From: Mesorhizobium sp.
GTDB taxonomy: Bacteria; Pseudomonadota; Alphaproteobacteria; Rhizobiales; Rhizobiaceae
Length of the DNA: 33,611 nt
Reading direction: 5' to 3'
Assembly (NCBI GenBank): GCA_022833215.1
Contig: JAIPUZ010000101.1
Location: 1 to 33,611 of the forward strand
A program made the translations under genes and the position numbers. Positions 31,982-33,611 of the stretch are shown piece after piece (the stretch's first letter is position 1; every line of letters begins with the position of its first letter). Under the pieces are notes generated by a model, which ran no database searches, was not told the origin of the DNA, and saw only the letters and a list, made by a program, of their open reading frames with translations.

Positions 31982-33611
31982 ATGAAACTCTACGCGGATT
32001 ATCTGGCCGAAATCAGCAACCGGAAGGATCAGGGGCTGGCCCCCAAGCCGATCGACGACGGGGCGCTCACCAGCGAAATCATTGCCCTGATCGAGGATGG
32101 CGGAAGCCCGCACCGGGACGACGCCCTGAAATTCTTCATCTACAACACGCTGCCGGGCACGACCAGCGCGGCCGGCGTCAAGGCGGCCTACCTGAAGAAG
32201 ATCGTGCTGGGCGAAGCCATCGTGCCGGAGATCACCCCGGACTTCGCGCTCGAACTGCTCTCGCACATGAAGGGCGGGCCTTCGGTTGCCGTGCTGCTGG
32301 ACATCGCCCTCGGCGATGACGCGACCATCGCCGCCAGGGCCGGCGACGTGCTGAAGACGCAGGTCTTCCTTTACGACGCCGACATGTTCCGCCTGCGCGA
32401 TGCCTATAAGGCCGGCAATGCCGTCGCCACCGACATCCTCGAAAGCTATGCGAAGGCCGAGTTCTTCACCAAGCTTCCCGATGTCGAGGACGAGATCAGG
32501 GTCGTGACCTTCATCGCCGCCGAAGGCGACATCTCGACCGACCTTCTTTCCCCCGGCAATCAGGCGCATTCGCGCTCGGACCGCGAGCTGCACGGCCAGT
32601 GCATGATCTCCCCGGAAGCCCAGCAGGAAATCGTCGCGCTGCAAAAGCAGCACCCGGACAAACGCGTGATGATGATCGCCGAGAAAGGCACGATGGGCGT
32701 CGGCTCGTCGCGCATGTCGGGCGTGAACAACGTGGCGCTGTGGACGGGCAAGCAGGCCAGCCCCTATGTGCCCTTCGTCAATTACGCGCCGATCGTGGCC
32801 GGCACCAACGGCATTTCGCCGATCTTCGCGACCACGGTCGACGTGACCGGCGGCATCGGCATCAACCTGAAGAACTGGACCAGGAAGCTCGGCGAGGACG
32901 GCAAGCCGATCCTCAACAACGACGGCAACCCCGTGCTCGAGCAGCAGTTCTCGGTCGAGACGGGAACGGTGCTGAAGATCGACACGAAGAACCGCAAGCT
33001 GCGCGACGAGGACGGCAACGAGCTCGTCGATGTCGCCTCCGCCTTCACGCCCCAGAAGATGGAGTTCATGAAGGCAGGCAGTTCCTACGCCATCGTCTTC
33101 GGCAAGAAGCTGCAGACCTTCGCCGCCATGACGCTGGGGGTCGAGCCGACCCCGGTCTTCGCCCCCAACAAGGAAATCTCCGTCGAGGGCCAGGGCCTGA
33201 CGGCGGTGGAGAAGATCTTCAACCGCAACGCCGTGGGGGTGACGCCCGGCAAGGTGCTGCATGCCGGCTCTGACGTGCGCGTCAAGGTCAACATCGTCGG
33301 GTCGCAGGATACGACCGGCCTGATGACCGCGCAGGAGCTGGAGGCGATGGCGGCGACCGTCATCTCGCCGCTGGTCGACGGCGCGTACCAGTCCGGCTGC
33401 CACACGGCTTCCGTCTGGGACAAGAAGGCGCAGGCGAATATCCCGAAGCTCATGTCGTTCATGAACAATTTCGGCGTGATCACCGCCCGTGACCCGAAGG
33501 GCGTCTATCACTCGATGACCGACGTCATCCACAAGGTGCTGAACGACATCACCGTGGACGACTGGGACATCATCATCGGCGGCGACAGCCACACCCGCAT
33601 GTCCAAGGGCG
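31982..33611 (+). CDS. acnB: Aconitate hydratase B, N-terminal 543 codons (runs off the window)
   Basis: The frame is open from ATG 31982 (GGGG about 6 nt upstream) to the window end. AcnB interconverts citrate and isocitrate through a [4Fe-4S] cluster in the TCA cycle, and in many bacteria also handles 2-methylisocitrate. The N-terminal HEAT-like domain (LKFFIYNTLPGTTSAAGVKAAYL, about residues 50-72) is followed by the swivel domain (GDISTDLLSPG...HSRSDRELHG near 180-205, GTMGVGSSRMSGVNNVALW, GTNGISPIFATT). The catalytic-domain segments VGSQDTTGLM and IIGGDSHTRMSKG appear before the edge. Cluster-ligand cysteines would lie beyond the window. The wording (KPIDDG, HRDDALKFFIYNTLPGTTS) seems closer to the AcnB form I recall from Bacteroidetes than to the E. 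coli protein. The missing C-terminal third is an edge effect, not a truncation. Confidence 0.95.
   Translation, partial: MKLYADYLAEISNRKDQGLAPKPIDDGALTSEIIALIEDGGSPHRDDALKFFIYNTLPGTTSAAGVKAAYLKKIVLGEAIVPEITPDFALELLSHMKGGPSVAVLLDIALGDDATIAARAGDVLKTQVFLYDADMFRLRDAYKAGNAVATDILESYAKAEFFTKLPDVEDEIRVVTFIAAEGDISTDLLSPGNQAHSRSDRELHGQCMISPEAQQEIVALQKQHPDKRVMMIAEKGTMGVGSSRMSGVNNVALWTGKQASPYVPFVNYAPIVAGTNGISPIFATTVDVTGGIGINLKNWTRKLGEDGKPILNNDGNPVLEQQFSVETGTVLKIDTKNRKLRDEDGNELVDVASAFTPQKMEFMKAGSSYAIVFGKKLQTFAAMTLGVEPTPVFAPNKEISVEGQGLTAVEKIFNRNAVGVTPGKVLHAGSDVRVKVNIVGSQDTTGLMTAQELEAMAATVISPLVDGAYQSGCHTASVWDKKAQANIPKLMSFMNNFGVITARDPKGVYHSMTDVIHKVLNDITVDDWDIIIGGDSHTRMSKG

Overview
The window reads as chromosomal DNA of an alphaproteobacterium of the Hyphomicrobiales (Rhizobiales), close to Brucella/Ochrobactrum or the Phyllobacteriaceae. 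The basis is high GC, an Omp2-type porin with the VCDAYG...YIPGT..CLRISGY signature, an IalB-family protein, and a rhizobial-type intergenic palindrome near 14.0 kb. I saw no tRNA, rRNA, CRISPR array, insertion sequence or phage gene.

Layout. (1) 1-7.0 kb, + strand: a type I secretion locus. It holds the 3' part of a glycine-rich protein, two tandem hairpins, a 664-aa acidic protein with ISQTN repeats (probable substrate), a PrtD-type ABC exporter, an HlyD/PrtE adaptor, and a 164-aa helical protein carrying a HEPN-like RNxxxH motif. No TolC-type outer-membrane gene is in view. (2) 7.0-13.9 kb: a porin (-), a 0.95-kb low-GC intergenic stretch, an acyl-CoA synthetase (-), an RpiR/SIS regulator (-) and a class-III aminotransferase (+). 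Three promoters here share a 52-bp arrangement: an upstream dyad, a TTGACA-like -35, exactly 7 nt, then an operator-like RATCAWATGGTTCRAAT that overlaps the -10. They read toward the aminotransferase, the synthetase, and a 25-codon hydrophobic ORF (with the porin beyond it). This looks like a small undescribed regulon, probably run by the RpiR protein. (3) 14.1-16.3 kb, - strand: an AraC regulator, a B3/4-domain protein and a LysE/RhtB exporter. (4) 16.3-18.9 kb, - strand: a tightly overlapped three-gene signalling operon. It encodes an exported, cysteine-free sulfite-oxidase-like protein, a membrane histidine kinase and a LuxR-type response regulator, whose stop codon lies inside an 18-bp perfect inverted repeat. 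(5) 19.0-31.5 kb, - strand: an IalB-family protein and a giant (about 3,926 aa) glycine-rich autotransporter with about 48 QSIGGGGG-type repeats and an apparent TTG start. (6) 31.98 kb to the end, + strand: the first 543 codons of an aconitase B.

Cell-surface and export functions dominate: a type I exporter, a porin, an autotransporter and an IalB protein. The 7-14 kb block looks like an inducible uptake and catabolism unit for an unknown amino/acyl compound. All functional calls rest on reading motifs by eye; no database search was run.
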